Part shown: positions 38,401 to 50,095 of the stretch, piece after piece
Layout of the letters: every line of letters starts with the position of its first letter
How positions within the stretch are numbered: the stretch's first letter is position 1
Origin: Odiellus spinosus
Lineage: Eukaryota > Arthropoda > Arachnida > Opiliones > Phalangiidae
Length of the DNA: 64,000 nucleotides
Direction: 5' to 3'
Assembly (NCBI GenBank): GCA_963920705.1
Contig: OY987236.1
Location: forward strand, 9,348,190 to 9,412,189
Made by a program: the position numbers and the translations under genes
Notes under the pieces: generated by a model
What the model was told of the DNA's origin: nothing
The model's input: the letters and a program-made list of their open reading frames with translations, nothing else
Databases searched by the model: none

Positions 38401-39601
38401 TGCAATATATCTAAAAATCTTTAAATGTTCTATCTGAGGACTCAGATGTACGAAATTTAAACGCTGTGTATTACCAAAGCTGAGATTTCGTAAGATTATC
38501 AATTCGTTGCATTCCCAAAGCTGTTTACAACGAATTTAAAGTGCTTCGGGCATGCATATCGCTTTGAAATCCCAAAAATATCTCCAAATTTAGCTTCAAA
38601 ATACCATATATGTGAAAAACATAATATACGCCGTTTTGTTACGTTTGAAAATGTAGTTTTGATATTTTTAACTACAGCTATGGTATTTGATTTTTTATCA
38701 TCGTCATCTAGAGTTACTAATACTCTTTAAAAGGCTAAAAGTTAGTGTCTTATTTCAATTTTAAAATATAATTAGTCATCGAAATGATCTGTTGAATGGA
38801 GGGTGAAAATTAGCTAACTAAATTAACGGGCTGGTTAGAACCCGATAGGATAGACGTTACCCCTGACCCAATATCTTTTTCACGGGTTGGTACATGGTGA
38901 AATGCTACATTAAAATCTTTAAAAATATTTAGAAAACGGTGTCATACTTTGGAAACTATACTTACGCTGTTGAAAATACGTCGGTGCGATTATTGATTCG
39001 CTGTTTTTTTATTTTTATTTTATTTAGGCTCGTTGTTGGTACACTTTTTCTAAAAAAGTTTTTGCCGCGGGCGTGAGATCGCACGTCATTCAGTAATATA
39101 GCAGACAGTGTGTTGTGGGATGGTCTTACCCGAACGCTTTTCTTGTTAGAAAAACAAAATAGATTTCTACTCGACGGTAGTTTGGTGAAATTTTTATTTC
39201 TTTCTCCGAGTTTACAGATTTCGAGGTTGCTATGGGAGACGTCGTTAGGACTAAATAACCTAGTGAAATTCGTTTCCAGAGAGTATGTTTGCTTCCAAGG
39301 GAGAGTGGAAATAGTTGTTTTAAAGTTATGCCGTTAGATTTACTTGTTAAAAAAGATGTAAAATATTACGATTTAAATTAGGTACAATAATTACACCATT
39401 TAGTGCTTAATTCTAACCAGATTTAAATCGAAAAATCAAATCAAAACAAGAAATTTGTTACACTTTCTCTTTAAACCTATACAACAATCGCACTAGAAAA
39501 TCAAATTAAAAACTAATTCTCCATTAAATTAGAGAAAAATGCTTTCTTCTATAGCAACCTCTTATAATTTTCTTATTTAGGAATGTGATAAGGCTTAAGA
39601 C
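32441..39601. other. Long non-coding tract
   Basis: About 7 kb without a supported exon. It starts with a TTAA-AGGGAGAATGAA end (32441) followed by AAATAGGCTTAATCCAG, a decayed relative of the 22513-22792 foldback. An inverted pair TTAGGCTTA/TAAGCCTAA lies at 33029-33082, and an end of the GGCGGATTRATAC family near 35525-35555. Short frames near 33500, 35251, 36342 and 39110 lack recognisable homology or splice context. Confidence 0.
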
Positions 39602-39615
39602 GTATCCATAGCAAC
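39602..39615. promoter_or_regulatory. RFX X-box-like motif
   Basis: GTATCCATAGCAAC fits GTNNCCATRGNAAC. Half-sites ATAGCAACC and ATCGCAACTG lie near 39555 and 39652. Confidence 0.
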
Positions 39616-41485
39616 AGAGTCATTTTCTTTTATCCGTCTCCATCGCAACTGAACGCTTTCACAGAAATTAGTGAAACCTCTTTCAGACCCTCTTTTCTTA
39701 CCAAATGTATAAAGGCCCTAATTTAGCCCCTGTACACTCGCAGTTAGGGTGTTAGATAGGTACTGTATTTCTAATAATAGAATCGTTGCACCCGACAATA
39801 CAAAACAATAGATCTTATTTTTATCCTTAGTCTCTATCAATCTCTGTGATGTCTTCTCTTCTTACTCAATCTCTTTCTCTCTCCTCCAAGAGTCATTCTC
39901 CTCTCCCTCAAAACAAAGCAAAGCAAACTCAAAGATATAAAGTGTCCTTAAAAAAGGGTTCGCGTTCAAGAACCAAAGACTAAGCCTTGGTCTTTGGTAA
40001 AACCTGAAGGAGACCAGAGGAGAAGCGAGACACTTTAATGAGAGTTTGTCCAACTTCCCTGAATTGTTGACTATCCTTGTCTGCTTCCCAGGTAAACATT
40101 GAAAAAGAAACTTAATTTGGAGGCGTTGTGAACGATAATAAAGCCTCCAACGATTCAAATTAAGATATTGGTGAGGTGGTCAAAATTAATTATCTCTGTG
40201 ATTTGGTTTATTGTAACCTTTTCCTAATTTTCCCAGTGGTCACGCACTCTGACTAGGTTATAGTCTCACACTTCTCCTTGTATCTCCATCTGGTAAAAAA
40301 ACATAATACCTATTGGTGAAATTTAGGCATATACCTTAAGACAGAAGTGTCAGAGTCATTCTACTTATAAAGAAAATAGGCAAGGACGAAAAGAAAAGCC
40401 CTAAGGTGACAAGACGGCCAGGATAACTCGTCGAGTCACAGCAAATACTAAGTCAACTTCCTTTTGTATAAGAAAATTGTAAGGCTTACAATCAGTTGGG
40501 TTGTTGTGGCCTTCTGTCCCGTTCTCTAGGGACATCAAAGGGAACTTTGAGACACCCAAAAACTGTAGATAGAACCAAGTTTAACTAAGGGTACCCTGGT
40601 AGTGACTAGAATGGCTCACGCTACTGTTCGAAATGGCCTATTGATCGATTCCAGGGTAAGAATATACCGTTGTTAAACGTAGAAACCAGTTCAAATCACG
40701 CACTTTAAAATCATTACCCCAGCCTTTGATACTGTTACAAACTCATATTTGAAATAAATCATGTGGAAGGAAAAAGCTAACGCGTAGGGGCAACAGTAGT
40801 CTAGGTGCTTTCCCATTTTCCCTTTCCCTTTTTTGATATCCAACGAAAAGAGATTTTCCTTTCTGGGGCCAGAGATCTGTAGTTCATGTCATGATAACTT
40901 GCACTACTGTTAGAATTTCTAAGTTATAATATTTTGTATGAGATAGTAAGGTGTGTAGGTTGGAACCTGTTACGTCTTAGAGTGGATCTAATGGCTATAC
41001 GTCTGCTTTTATATCTTGACGTTTCCCGTAACTGGAGAAGATATTTCTCGGTTGTGAGCTATGGTCCCGTTGACAGCTGTAATTGGTTTTTGGTCTCGGG
41101 ACTCTACACTTTTTTCCCGAACAGCACTCCCTGGATGACGTATGGACCATTATTTCTTAAGCCTTCTGTCCAATTCTCTACCGTTTCTGGACTTCACTAT
41201 ATATTTCCATCCTATTTTTCTTCATTTTATTTTTTATTTTTTCACTTTTCGAACACCTAATGGTCAATTTCACTTTGATTTAGCAACACTCTCAAATCTA
41301 GTCTGCTTTTATATCTCAGAGAAAACCTTCCCTGAGATAACTAGTCTACCTTTTTATATCCTGCAAAAGAATGGTTAAAAACACAGCTCATTCGTATTAG
41401 TTTTTCTGAAAGATTTCTCAGTATTTCTGTTTTTGATTGAAACAAAAAATAGGCCTTATTGTATGTTTCGGTAGGTTTAAGGTTT
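39616..41485. other. Non-coding tract left of the duplicated module
   Basis: A moderately GC-richer region with pyrimidine tracts (39850-39900). Open segments at 40934-41378 contain two copies of GTCTGCTTTTATATCT (near 40998 and 41300) but no recognised domain. They are not called as genes. Confidence 0.
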
Positions 41486-41783
41486 AAGGGTAATGACCTC
41501 GCCTGTATAGTTGTCTCTCCCCTAAAGCACTTACACTTTTAAAGTTAAAATCTTATTTAGAAATTGATATAAATATTTTAAACCTCAATTTATTTGATTA
41601 ATATTTCCTATTTTTAATCATTTTCAAATTTTATTCATAATATTAATGGCTTTAAGTCGAAGGTTTGCGGAAAAACAACGTTAAATCGAAATATTTAAAC
41701 TCTGTAGTATAATCTCCTATAATTTGAATTATAAGTTCCCTTTCTTATCCCAGAAAGTTGAGTTTTTCCTCTTAATGGTTATG

Positions 41784-41807
41784 ATTGGACCAAAAGTGTC
41801 ACGTGAC
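41784..41807 (+). promoter_or_regulatory. CCAAT box and GTCACGTGAC E-box, copy 1
   Basis: ATTGG (41784-41788, reversed CCAAT) lies 9 bases before the palindrome GTCACGTGAC (41798-41807). This is the core of USF/TFE3/TFEB sites (the lysosomal CLEAR motif is the same ten bases). The arrangement is kept in copy 2. Confidence 0.
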
Positions 41808-42033
41808 TTATTTTAGTATATGTTGTGTAGGATAGTCACTCCTCTTCCTCCCTGTCTGTCTTCGACTCTTCGTCTCTGACACTTCAACGAGCTCTGAAGA
41901 ATGCGGCCTTTCTAAAAAGTGTTTTTAACAGTTTAAAAATTTCTTGGTCAGTGATATTATTAACATTGTATACTCTATTGAATGTGTAATTAGATTTATG
42001 GTTATTAATTATACTTATTTTTTTATATTTTAG

Positions 42034-42120
42034 GTGAAAACACATGTAAGATTTGTCTTACGAGGATCGCCCTAATTTTCGACTCCTGCAAAGCTGGTCA
42101 AGGCCGAGGGCTAATAATGA
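42034..42120 (+). ncRNA. Exon-like block, copy 1 (putative 5' UTR exon)
   Basis: It is preceded by a pyrimidine/T-rich tract ending TTTTATATTTTAG and followed by GTGAGT, with 87 bases between. The reading frame matching copy 2's open frame has a stop (TAA) here, and the block ends AATAATGA. It is therefore better read as untranslated leader or non-coding RNA exon. An upstream exon would lie after the E-box near 41870-41945 (a possible donor is GTCAGT near 41948). No transcript evidence is available. Confidence 0.
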
Positions 42121-42618
42121 GTGAGTTTCCTTTTCGTAGCTTAATTTTAGGGTTCAAAAAACTTCTATTTACTCATAAATGTTTAATTGCCTATCAGAAC
42201 TATTCAGAACCCAATCGTATAATAATTTTGCGGGCGTAGAATTATGAGCATGTACTTAATCCTGCTTGTTCTGTCCATTTATTTTAGAAACAGTTCAGGA
42301 GAGACATTTTAACATCTATTGCTAGGCTATTTACCAGTGTTATAAGAAATTTATAAGGATAATGACCTCGCCTGCTCAATTGTCTCTTCCGTAAAGCACT
42401 TAAATTAAAATTTTTATTCTAAATCAGTAGAGCATATTTGAAGCCACAATTTTTTTTTCTATTATTTTCCAATTTTATTCATATTTTATTATTGGCTTCA
42501 AGCCAAAGGTTTGTGCAAATCAAAACGTTATATCCATGTAGTATAATTTCCTATAATTAGAATTTAAGATTCCATATGCCTATCCCAAAAAGTTGAGTTT
42601 CTACTATTATTGGTTCTG

Positions 42619-42642
42619 ATTGGACCACAAGTGTCACGTGAC
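42619..42642 (+). promoter_or_regulatory. CCAAT box and GTCACGTGAC E-box, copy 2
   Basis: ATTGG (42619-42623) and GTCACGTGAC (42633-42642) have the same order and spacing as copy 1, with flanking GTGTCACGTGACTTATT identical. Confidence 0.
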
Positions 42643-42901
42643 TTATTATAGTATGATCCGCATGTAGTAACTTAACCCTGTGCCTTCTTCCTCCCCCGAG
42701 ATTCCCCCGTCTTCTTCATCTCTCCGACACCTCAACGAACTCCGGTCAAGAATTGAAGTTTTCATTTTTTTAAATCTTTCCGAAAAGTGTTTTTAACGTT
42801 CTAAAACTTTGTTGGTTAGTGACATTATTAAGATTGAACACTCTATTATGTTTGTGAGTAATTAGATTTATCTTATTCATGACTGAATTTTTATATTTTA
42901 G

Positions 42902-42993
42902 GTGAAAACACATCAAAGAGTTGTCGACGGGGATCTCCCTATTTTTCGACTACTCTACTGGAACGCCATTCAAGGCCAACGACTAATAATGGG
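42902..42993 (+). ncRNA. Exon-like block, copy 2 (putative 5' UTR exon)
   Basis: The acceptor TTTTATATTTTAG and donor GTGAGT are conserved with copy 1. The block is 92 bases and ends AATAATGGG. One frame is open throughout (VKTHQRVVDGDLPIF...), but copy 1 is stopped in that frame and the two end in different phases, so protein coding is unlikely. Confidence 0.
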
Positions 42994-43675
42994 GTGAGTT
43001 TACTTTTCCCTCCTTTTAGGGTTAAAAACTTTTCGCCTAGGCTAGGCTTAATTGTCTATTATATTAACTATTTAGAACCCAATCGTGTTATAATTTTGCG
43101 GGCGTATAATTATGAACATGTAGTTCAGTTTAAAATTACTTTTAGGCTTACGGTTGTAATTTCTAAATAAGGTAGTATGAAGCTCTTAAAATGATATTGG
43201 CATAGTATGGAGGTAAGGGATTTGCATTTTTAATGTAGTTGATTGAATACATATATACTTAGTAAAGTATATTTTCTAAATATACAAATTAAATTGATAA
43301 GTTGAATATAATGATTAGCATCCCGTGCTAGAATTTGTTGCGGTATTGAATATTTAACTCATATTAACGGTACTTTAGACTCGAACATTTTAATTTATAT
43401 GTACATAAACCAGACATGTACATTAATGTACATTACATTAACCGTAATATGTAAATATAATATCATTACTATTTATTACAATTTCAACAAGAATCTGCAT
43501 AATATGATAATAATTGTAGATCAAATATTCTACTGGGTTTCAAACAATGCTTTACATATAAGTAATGAGGTCATAACCCTGCTCATACTGTCCATTTCTA
43601 TTAGAAATAGTTTAGGAGAGAAATTTTAATATCCATTGCTAAGCCTAATTCCCAGAGTCATTAGAAATTTATTCA

Positions 43676-44657
43676 GAAAAGTACTATTTCTCTCAGTATT
43701 TAGCCTCTCGTAAAAGCATAGGGTTTGTTAGTTTTATAGAAGTCCACTTTCAGCTTTCATATCCTCCAACCTCTTTTCTTTTATTTTAAAGGGAAGGTGA
43801 AAGAAAAATCATTATTTTGAATCGATTCTTTAGTCTAAATTAGGCCTAACAAAATTATAATTAAATCATCAAGCAGCTCTAGGCTTACCAGCGGATGGTC
43901 TGATATTTGTTATTTCTGTAAATATGATTCAAATTAAGGGGTTTAAATTATTTCATAAGCACGGTCTTGTGAGTCAAAAGGTTCTTAAAGGGACACTAGA
44001 ACACCAATTTGACTAAAATGTAAAAATATTTAACAAAATTTAAATATTAAGGAGAGATTTGTTTCGTGAATAGTTGGATCATTTTGGAGTAAATAATTCA
44101 TTTAATTTTTCTTAATTATTCTTTTCACATTCCCTTGATAAGAAAAGCTTTTTGGTAAATGTGTTGTGGTCGATTATGGCACTGAACGGTACTATACTTT
44201 TATTCGTGAGAAGATTGCAATTCATCCTGAGTTGAGGCGTATTGTTAACCAATGTTAAACCACATTGCGGAAAAAGCAGTTCGGAAATTTTGCTCTCGAA
44301 AATGAACAGACGTTTAAGGAGAAGAGGAATAAGAGGGGCTATTTTGGTATCTGGTTCTTATTGCTTTTCTGTTTTTCTTCTGTTTCTTAAAAAAAGGAAT
44401 AAATGGAGAAAATAGTGCTGTCTAGATGGAAAAAGGCCATTGGCCCCTGATAAAACATATCCCTGCTAGGTTTATAGACAAGGAATTAGACTTTATTTGA
44501 AAATTTTCTAAGATTGAGAGGAACGTTACGTTAAGAATTTTGATGAAATTTATTTAAACAAAGTTTAGTTTACCTTTGGGAGTTGCAAAGAAAATCTGAC
44601 ATATTATCGAGCCTTGTGCAGTAAGAAAATTGTAGGGAATTAATTTGTATTTAAAAA
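43676..44657. other. Non-coding tract between module and minisatellite
   Basis: No exon recognised. TTAA-AGGGAAGGTGAAA and TTAA-AGGGACACTAG ends begin at 43786 and 43985, and a possible end of the GGCGGATTRATAC family lies near 44230-44265. Confidence 0.
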
Positions 44658-45520
44658 CAGTTAAATTTAATAATATTTCAGAACAATTAAATTTAGTAAT
44701 ATTTCAGAACAATTAAATTTAATATTTCAGAACATTAAATTTAATATTTCAGAACATTAAATTTAATATTTCAGAACAATTAAATTTAATATTTCAGAAC
44801 AATTAAATTTAATATTTCAGGACAATTAAATTTAGTAATATTTCAGAACATTAAATTTAATATTTCAGGACAATTAAATTTAATATTTCAGGACAATTAA
44901 ATTTAATATTTCAGAACAATTAAATTTAATATTTCAGAACAATTAAATTTAATATTTCAGAACAATTAAATTTAATATTTCAGGACAATTAAATTTAGTA
45001 ATATTTCAGAACATTAAATTTAATATTTCAGGACAATTAAATTTAATATTTCAGGACAATTAAATTTAATATTTCAGGACAATTAAATTTAATATTTCAG
45101 AACAATTAAATTTAATATTTCAGGACAATTAAATTTAATATTTCAGGACAATTAAATTTAATATTTCAGGACAATTAAATTTAATATTTCAGGACAATTA
45201 AATTTAATGTTTCAGGACAAATAAATTTAATGTTTCAGGACAATTAAATTTAATGTTTCAGGACAATTAAATTTAATGTTTCAGGACAATTAAATTTAAT
45301 GTTTCAGGACAATTAAATTTAATGTTTCAGAACAATTAAATTTAATGTTTCAGAACGATTAAATTTAATATTTCAGAACAATTAAATTTAATATTTCAGA
45401 ACGATTAAATTTAATATTTCAGAACAATTAAATTTAATGTTTCAGAACAATTAAATTTAATAAAATTTCAGAGCAATTAAATTTAATAACATTTCAAAAC
45501 AATTAAATTTAATAATATAT
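44658..45520 (+). repeat. 23-bp minisatellite with TTTCAG in every unit (about 36-38 copies)
   Basis: The unit is CAATTAAATTTAATATTT plus CAGRA, repeated almost without interruption. Variants are blocked, not random. There are units with an AGTAAT insertion early, a run with CAGGA in the middle, a run with AATGTTTCAG near 45200-45350, then CAGAACGATT units. This indicates local amplification. Degenerate copies trail to about 45730. Each unit on the plus strand looks like a metazoan 3' splice site (AT/T-rich tract then TTTCAG). Confidence 0.
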
Positions 45521-46759
45521 AGAACATTTAAATATGATAATATTTCAGAACATTAAATTAAATTTCATAGTATATCAAACAATAGATTCAATTTCATAAT
45601 ATATCAGAAAAATTAAATAAATTTAATAATAGTTTAGAAGATTTAATTTAATTTAACAACAGTTTAGAAGCGTTAATTATATTTCAGAACAGCTAAATTT
45701 ATATTTTAAAACAGTTAAGTTTAATTAATTCTATCCTATCATGGAGGTACGAAAGCTATATTAGTATTTGACTGACAAGTTAGAAGCGTTGGATAATGAA
45801 CACTCAATAATTACATAACTGGGCGCAGAATTAATATCGACATGCAGTAAATTACAAGCCATCGATGAGGCGATGGAATTTCAGATATAGAACGTGCAAA
45901 GATCTTGCTAGCTTTGTATTGATTAAATTTTCAGGAGCTTCCATTAATTCCCTACCAATTATCAACTCTTAAGAACGCAAAAGCTTGTGGAAAATGCGGA
46001 AGACTACTTTTATTTCCTGAGGTAGTTCAAAAATATGTATAAATCCGCCATAGCTATCCGTCTAGTTTTGCAAAATCCACGAATAAGAAAAGTACATGAG
46101 GACTAGTCTATATTCGATTTATTTGAACCAATACGTCCAAAGCTAGAAACAGTGTAATTTTCTTACTACCTACCTGTCAGCCTTAATTCTCGAAATTCCC
46201 AGCATCACTTCATTGTTTGTAAACTAACTCTTTAAACTACTTTTTTCTCTACGAAGTATATTATTAAATATCACTCCGCCTTAAGCTTCCCCATATTCCG
46301 AATAACTCCGTGATATAGACTAAGACTTCATTCCATGTCCCTATGTTTGTAATCCATGTTAGGTCTTGCAAGGGTCCCGTATATCGTGAAATATAAATGG
46401 GAAACGATAAAAAGACAGTTGTCTACGGTACGCCACATCTCCCTTTCAAAGGGAAGATGAAAAAAATATATTTTCAAATTTTAAATAGCATTTTTTGTGC
46501 TCATACCTGATTGTCGCGATATGACCCATTGCATCCAAATAGATCGCGCGACCCAAGGAAGTTATTTTCAATTCTAATAACAATGTAAACTAAGACGTTC
46601 GCCACTAGAGGTCATGTTAGTCGAAGGACTTTTTTGTTTAAAGTCTGCTAAAAGTGTAACGCAATTGAGCTCTTAACCCCAAAAACAAACTTAACTAACA
46701 TCCATATTTTAAAACGAAGAAAGCTGAGAAATTTCCCTCCCAGATTGAATGCGCCTTTG

Positions 46760-46800
46760 ATTGGCCCTGTAGCGCATGACCTACGCTTTTTATATAAGAA
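46760..46800 (+). promoter_or_regulatory. CCAAT plus TATA promoter-like pair
   Basis: ATTGG (46760-46764) and TATATAAGAA (46791-46800) lie in a GC-enriched patch (GCGCCTTTGATTGGCCCTGT). Spacing suits a core promoter starting near 46820. No gene was found downstream. Confidence 0.
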
Positions 46801-48921
46801 TATCTAGCGCATACTAGCTAAAAGTATAGCTGTTAATTTTAGGAGAAAGGCTAAATCGCGTGATATGGTTGGTTACGGCATTAGTATGAGATATAGGAAA
46901 TATTTACACACTAATCTAACTATACTTAATCCTTAAAACATGGTTGATATTTTTTGTTCCACTATTCTCAGATCATTTTCATCCTCCGTTTAAAGCTAGC
47001 TCCTTGTCTTACACCTTGTTGTTTTTACAGTTAGAGGTACAGGAAAGAAAGGGAAGCCAAACTTTGCCACGCTCGTCATTCTAGAATCTACTTAAATAGA
47101 ACCAACACTGATATAAAGTTTTTTTTAAGGCTGATTCCGCTTTTACGCGTGCCTCTTTCCTAACTATAATCTTTATTGCTTCTATTTTGGAGGATGAGTT
47201 AACGGAAAGGAATTTTCGGACTTCTATGGGATGCGCTCTTGAGGGAGGATGGCATAGTTGGAATAGAAAGAGAAAGGGATGGGTTTTTATTTTAGTTTTA
47301 GAATGTTTCAGTGATGTACTTATACCTTATAGCACTCGTACAGAGGAAAACCATGCAGGATAGGGCTATAAAACCTACTACACCTATTTTTGGTCTTATT
47401 ACCAAAATGTGTATGTCTATTTTATTATAATTAATTTCAGGGTCGATATAGTCTGAATATTTGCGCTTTGGGTGGGTCATATTTCTAAATATTTTCCCAT
47501 GAAAGGAATAGTTCTTTCAAATATTTTTAAGAATTCATATTTTTACGAAAAATGTCTTAGGATTTTGATGCACCCTCTATTTTAAAAGGTGTCGGTACCA
47601 AATTCTCGAACTAGGATAAATTAAAAGTGATGATATAGATCTCAATTAGTTTTATTGGCCCCTATTTGGTACTTAGCCCCCTTTTTTTCACTATTTAATT
47701 TTCGTATTTTGGTGGAAGCCCTGCATGCTTTTGTGACAGAGCCAAGTCTTAAAAGACTTTTAGGACCACAACTCACGTTGGATAGGTACAAACAATTATT
47801 TATAATTTCTGTTAATTGAATCACTAACAGCAAGCTCGACAGCAATGGTGTAAGAGTATAACTCTGAGGAGCTAGGGTATAGGCTTAGTGTCTTTTTTTG
47901 TCTTTATTCTTCCCTGCATGGGTAATTAGATCGTATCGTGACCACATCGTAGCTTCTCTTCTACAAATTTAACTTACAATGACCTTTTTATTATCTGATT
48001 TTGGCCTTAAACATGCCACGATCGTGAAATTCTCTTATAGATCACATTATATCTCGGTATATTAAAGATGCTTGCACACTATAACCACTAAATTACCTTT
48101 TCTGGCTTATAATTCCACTTTTAGATAAATATCTTTAAATTTGACCCCTGAAATTTGATGCCTTAACCTTTCGAAAACGGTTAAAGGTTTTAAATTCTCT
48201 AATTATATAGTGTTTAACGTAGATTGAAATTGGTGTAGTATAATTAATTTTTCCGATCTTAGTTAATAGAAGCGTTTATAACGCGTGCGTTTATGTATAT
48301 CTTATGTAATGCATTAAGCTACACGTTTACGTACGAGTTCTTAGTTCCATTTCTGAAACTCGATCCCTTATAACTGAACTTGGGAATATCTTTAAACTTT
48401 TAATCTTAAAAAATACGAAATTTAAAACCCAGCGAGTTCAGTGCAGTGGTGCAAATACTTATTTATGGTATAGTTCCTATGGGAACCAAAGACTCTTCAT
48501 TTTTTTTTTTTTTAGAGAAAAACCACTTAAGATTATGAAGCCGATAATAGGCGTCACCACGTTTTCTAGACTCGACGGGAAATGTGTTTAAAAATCATGA
48601 GAGAGAAAAAAAATAAAATAAAGTTTAGTATATCGAGCCACAAAAACGAAACAAAATGCTCCCAAACACGCTTGACTGTTTAATGAGTCGTAACCCTTTC
48701 TTTCATACAAGTTTTGCGCCCTCTTTTTCTTTCGCGATAACGTACAAAGACAACCATACAAACATGAGCGAATATTTCTCAAAAGCTTTCTTCAGACTTT
48801 CTGAAAAATTGTTTTTGACAATTTTTCTTGGCAAGAGTTTTATAAAGTCCACGTGTTACAAATAATAATAATAATTTCATCTTCTGGGACCAATTTCTTA
48901 GAATATCAATAAGATTATTTT

Positions 48922-48933
48922 CACGTGACGTCA
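48922..48933. promoter_or_regulatory. Overlapping E-box and CRE
   Basis: CACGTGACGTCA combines CACGTG with a perfect TGACGTCA, sharing bases. GCGGCCATTTG, a YY1-like word, follows near 48961-48971. Confidence 0.
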
Positions 48934-50095
48934 GTTTCTTGCCTTTACACACGCATTGTAGCGGCCATTTGTCTTTGTCTGATGTATGGTACAAAGAATA
49001 TGATAGAAAATTAAACTAGGAATGTCTAACTTGAATGTAAATGTAATTATATCGTAACGTGTGAACTTCATAATTAATGTCAAGCTTTATTTTAGCCGTG
49101 AACCAGCGAAGGTTAAAATTCTTCAATATATATGTTTTTACAATATATAGAACCTCTTAAATGTCAGACTTCTATACTGATTAGAGTCGGTATATCTGGC
49201 AAATATCTAAGTTTTAATCGCGTTAATGGTTGCCTAATTATCCCCGCAAGCCGCTCTATTGTTCCGCGAATCATCATCAATTTTTTTTCTATATTTTAAT
49301 ATTATTATTCCATAGTCTGTATATACTTTCATTTTCTAATTTCTCCGCTTTGTATAAAAAAACAATTATATTTCGCGCGTGGTTTCGTTGTATCAGAAGG
49401 AGATTATAGGAGAATAGGGACACTGTATTTCCTTAATGCTCGGTAATAGAAGTGTGGCTTAGGACAATTAGTGGCAAATATTACATGCTAAAGTAGTAAC
49501 TAACAAAATATCGTGCGTGTCTGTCGAGCGTTATAAAGTAGCGAGATTTATGAGCTTGGGCTATTATTTAGCTTTTGGTGTAAAACTAACGCTTTATCCT
49601 GGGAATTATTGATAAAACTTTTAAAGATTGAAGAATAGTACCCTGAACAAGCTATGTCCTGTAAAAATGTCCCTAAATCGGTCTTTCTTAACATTAGACT
49701 GTTAATCATAAGCTATATTCTAAGACTAGGCAGACACTCTGGTTTTAGTATACTTCTTAAAATGTTGGCCGATGGATGACGCTCTCCGTTAATTTTTTAT
49801 TTGCCCCTCTCTTGCTATTGGGATTAGTCTCCTTGTGTTAATCGCGCTTGATTTGACCAACTTCCTTGCAGTTATACTAATCTGGCGTTGGTTATTATTT
49901 GTTCAAACTGATCCCTTAACTATTATCCCCTTCTGGTTCTAAACAATTTTTTTCCAAGACTCATTCCCTTTAATGAATATCCGATTGTAAATTTTGGTCA
50001 CGCCCATGTGTACAACCTCCTTGTGTTATTTTTTTCACTCCCTATATTATAATTTTATTCAAGAATATATATAGTTTATATTTCTAGGAAAGAAA

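Larger units (their letters stand above)
41486..42354 (+). repeat. Tandem promoter/exon module, copy 1
   Basis: This unit of about 870 bp is repeated directly in 42355-43675. Shared landmarks in order are AATGACCTCGCCTG, TAAAGCACTTA, TATCCCARAAAGTTGAGTTT, GATTGGACC, GTGTCACGTGACTTATT, GACACYTCAACGA, AAGTGTTTTTAAC, TTTTATATTTTAGGTGAAAA, CTAATAATG, and AATTTTGCGGGCGTA. The CCAAT/E-box part and the splice-bounded block are the best-preserved pieces by eye. The direction (plus) is inferred from acceptor and donor orientation. Confidence 0.
42355..43675 (+). repeat. Tandem promoter/exon module, copy 2
   Basis: The second direct copy of the 41486-42354 unit. Homology runs to about 43130 and resumes at about 43573-43675 (TACTGTCCATTTCTATTAGA, matching 42268-42292). 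It is interrupted by about 430 bp of unrelated AT-rich sequence, so an insertion occurred after duplication or a deletion occurred in copy 1. Confidence 0.
45521..50095. other. Non-coding tract
   Basis: Begins with decayed minisatellite (to about 45730). It contains ends of the GGCGGATTRATAC family near 46010-46050 and 46240-46285 (minus orientation) and a CCAAT-TATA pair (46760-46800). A composite E-box/CRE CACGTGACGTCA lies at 48922-48933. No exon is supported. Confidence 0.

Noticed and set aside
38820-38850. GGGCTGGTTAGAACCCG considered as part of a tRNA T-arm
   Set aside because: No acceptor, D or anticodon arm could be built around it.
40934-41378. Overlapping open frames of 108 and 78 codons
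   Set aside because: Hydrophobic, T-rich translations typical of low-complexity AT-rich DNA; no recognised domain or splice sites.
44658-45520. Regular repeat array considered as CRISPR
   Set aside because: Units abut with no unique spacers, unit length is 23 bp, and the DNA is eukaryotic; it is a minisatellite.
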